The notes under the pieces were generated by a model. That model did not search any database. It was not told the origin of the DNA and saw nothing but the letters and a program-made list of their open reading frames with translations. A program made the translations under genes and the position numbers. From Acidobacteriota bacterium (GTDB lineage: Bacteria; Acidobacteriota; Terriglobia; Versatilivoradales; Versatilivoraceae): 42,217 nt of DNA. The DNA is taken from the NCBI GenBank assembly GCA_009841055.1, contig VXMN01000227.1:1-42217 (forward strand), in the 5' to 3' direction. Shown here in pieces: positions 40,825 through 42,217 of the stretch (positions within the stretch are counted from its first letter, which is position 1; the number at the start of each line of letters is the position of its first letter).

Positions 40825-41940
40825 ATGGGAGACTACAGAGATCAACCAGGCAGGGTGGCCGCGGGCCTCCTGGGCCTCTCGTCGATGTTCCTTTGGCTGG
40901 CCGCCTGCGCGGCCCCGGAAGCGCCCGTCTACCCGGACAAGCGGGATCTGCTTCACTACCTGGACCGCCAAGGCCGGCCGCATCCCATCGAGAGCCGCAC
41001 CCACTGGGATATTCGCCGAATCCACACGCTTCAGAACATGCAGAAGGTGATGGGGCCTCTTCCCCGGCTTCCCGACGATCCGCTGGAGGTCCAGGTCCTG
41101 GAAACCGAGAGTCTGCCGCAAGTCGTGCGACGGAAGATCACCTTCGTAAGCCAGGTGGTGGAGGGGAATCCGGACCGGGTTCCGGCCTATCTGCTGATTC
41201 CCAACACGCTGCCGGAAGGGGAATCGGCTCCCGCCGTCCTTTGCCTTCACCAGACCACCGCCATCGGCAAGGCCGAACCGGCGGGGCTGGGCGGCAAGAC
41301 CGGCCTGCACTACGCCCTGGAGCTGGCCCGGCGGGGCTACGTCACCCTGGCGCCCGACTACCCGGGGTTCGGAGACTACAAGATCGATCCCTACGCCATG
41401 GGCTACGCCAGCGCCACCATGAAGGGCATCCTCAACCACCGGCGCGCCGTTGACCTGCTGCAATCGCTGCCGGAAGTCGACCCGGACAGGATCGGCGTCA
41501 TCGGGCACTCCCTGGGCGGTCACAACGCCCTCTTCCTCTCGGCCTTCGAACCACGGGTGCGGGCGGTGGCCACCAGTTGCGGCTTCAATGCCTTCAGGCA
41601 CTACTACGGGGGCGACCTGAAGGGCTGGAGCCACCGGGGGTACATGCCGCGCATCGCCCGACTCTACGGGAGCGATGCCGGCCGCATGCCCTTCGACTTC
41701 ACCGAGGTGCTGGGCATCCTGGCTCCCCGGCCCGTTTTCATCTCGGCCCCGGTGGGAGACCACAATTTCGCCGTTGCCGGTGTCAGGGAAGCCGTACAAG
41801 CCGCCCTGCCGGTCTATGAGCGCCTCTTCCACAGCCCCGACCGGCTGGTGGCGCGGCATCCCGAGGCCGGCCACGAGTTTCCGGCCGCCATGCGCCAGGA
41901 GGCCTACGAATTCTTCGATCGGTGGTTGTCGGGGGAGTGA
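40825..41940 (+). CDS. Exported alpha/beta hydrolase, DLH/acetyl-xylan-esterase-like (paralogue 2)
   Basis: About 371 residues from the ATG at 40825 (GGGAGG 4 bases upstream); the signal ends SSMFLWLAA-Cys, so it is a lipoprotein. The catalytic Ser is in GVIGHSLGGHN, the Asp probably in SAPVGDHNF and the His in HPEAGHEFP. ELARRGYVTLAPDYPGFGDY and RAVDLLQSLPEVDPDRIG match the paralogue at 34116 block by block. The fold and export signal suggest an esterase acting on carbohydrate or plant-like polymers outside the cytoplasm. It begins 25 bp after the heme-protein relic, which may have been its former operon partner. Confidence 0.83.
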   Translation: MGDYRDQPGRVAAGLLGLSSMFLWLAACAAPEAPVYPDKRDLLHYLDRQGRPHPIESRTHWDIRRIHTLQNMQKVMGPLPRLPDDPLEVQVLETESLPQVVRRKITFVSQVVEGNPDRVPAYLLIPNTLPEGESAPAVLCLHQTTAIGKAEPAGLGGKTGLHYALELARRGYVTLAPDYPGFGDYKIDPYAMGYASATMKGILNHRRAVDLLQSLPEVDPDRIGVIGHSLGGHNALFLSAFEPRVRAVATSCGFNAFRHYYGGDLKGWSHRGYMPRIARLYGSDAGRMPFDFTEVLGILAPRPVFISAPVGDHNFAVAGVREAVQAALPVYERLFHSPDRLVARHPEAGHEFPAAMRQEAYEFFDRWLSGE

Positions 41941-42217
41941 GTGGGCGGGCTGTATGAATGATGAATGATGAAGTACTAGTTTGTTCCTGTGTTTCGGCGT
42001 TTTCGCACTTGTGACCAGTATGGCCGTCCACTCGTCCGGCTCCCTTGGCTGAAACAAACGCCTTGTGCCGGGAAGAAGGAAACCGGTTCCAAGCCACGCA
42101 CGGGGCAATGGTTTATTGACATGGATGCACAGGATGCACAGGGTTTTTTCAGGAAACGGCCAGCTTCCAATGCCGCGAATCCGCAAATCCGCATCGGAGC
42201 AGGCCCACCCGGGAGCG
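41941..42217. repeat. Terminal non-coding stretch with short tandem repeats and copy D of the dispersed repeat
   Basis: After the hydrolase gene there is a short ATGAATG-type tandem at 41954-41972 and GGATGCACA repeated at 42123 and 42132 with a 9-bp period. The final 14 bases, CCACCCGGGAGCG, equal the left end of the dispersed repeat (compare 37372-37384), so the window stops inside a further copy. ORFs called on the minus strand here (LCILCIHVNK and similar) are translations of these repeats. Confidence 0.55.

Overview
The window is GC-rich bacterial chromosome, densely coded on both strands, with no rRNA, tRNA, CRISPR array or intact insertion sequence that I can see. An Oar-type TonB-dependent receptor with an N-terminal carboxypeptidase-regulatory-like domain, a DUF1501 protein, many Tat- or lipobox-bearing catabolic enzymes, sodium:solute symporters, mandelate-racemase-type enolases and a fragment resembling planctomycete-type heme-binding proteins together suggest an Acidobacteriota (or similar) heterotroph living on complex organic matter. 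The phylum is inferred from gene content only.

Layout. 1-390: part of a dispersed hairpin repeat. 390-8253: an exported TIM-barrel isomerase-like protein, a divergent alpha-carbonic anhydrase, a minus-strand set (GH32-like protein, PhoD-like phosphatase, sialidase) and a divergent enolase-superfamily enzyme. 8654-11800: the TonB-dependent receptor. 11907-17847: minus-strand genes for a TauD-type dioxygenase, a small basic protein, a DJ-1/PfpI protein, an MFS transporter, and a VWA-domain membrane protein coupled to an ECF sigma factor. 18022-18722: mazEF with a readable promoter. 19146-21735: sodium:solute symporter and amidohydrolase. 21752-24436: an octaheme cytochrome, a NapC/NrfH-like tetraheme cytochrome and three very small genes, with a divergent PAS-LuxR regulator. 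25477-28807: a beta-propeller glycosidase-like lipoprotein and a convergent ABC exporter. 29159-35273: DUF1501 protein, an exported protein of unknown family, a second symporter and an alpha/beta hydrolase. 35504-36228: a Phd/VapC-type toxin-antitoxin pair. 36415-41940: an LRR lipoprotein, a repeat-filled gap, a second copy of the unknown exported family, a divergent enolase-superfamily enzyme, a truncated heme-protein relic and a second alpha/beta hydrolase.

How it may work together. Most genes fit scavenging: secreted hydrolases (sialidase, GH32-like, PhoD, esterase-like) release small molecules, TonB and Na+ symporters import them, and isomerases, racemases, amidohydrolases and a dioxygenase process them. 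The cytochrome cluster looks like a quinol-to-periplasm electron path ending in an octaheme HAO-family protein (nitrogen-oxide or hydroxylamine chemistry is an inference).

Most interesting signals: (1) two exported paralogues (30643-32097 and 37847-39109) that read like Gfo/Idh/MocA proteins without the glycine-rich NAD loop, each near an alpha/beta hydrolase; (2) the octaheme/tetraheme cluster with three tiny genes and a cysteine-rich PAS regulator; (3) enzymes with apparently missing key residues (the acid/base Glu of GH32, a metal ligand in the second enolase-superfamily protein); (4) a dispersed hairpin repeat found complete at 37.4-37.6 kb, degenerate at 35.3 kb, and cut by both ends of the window.
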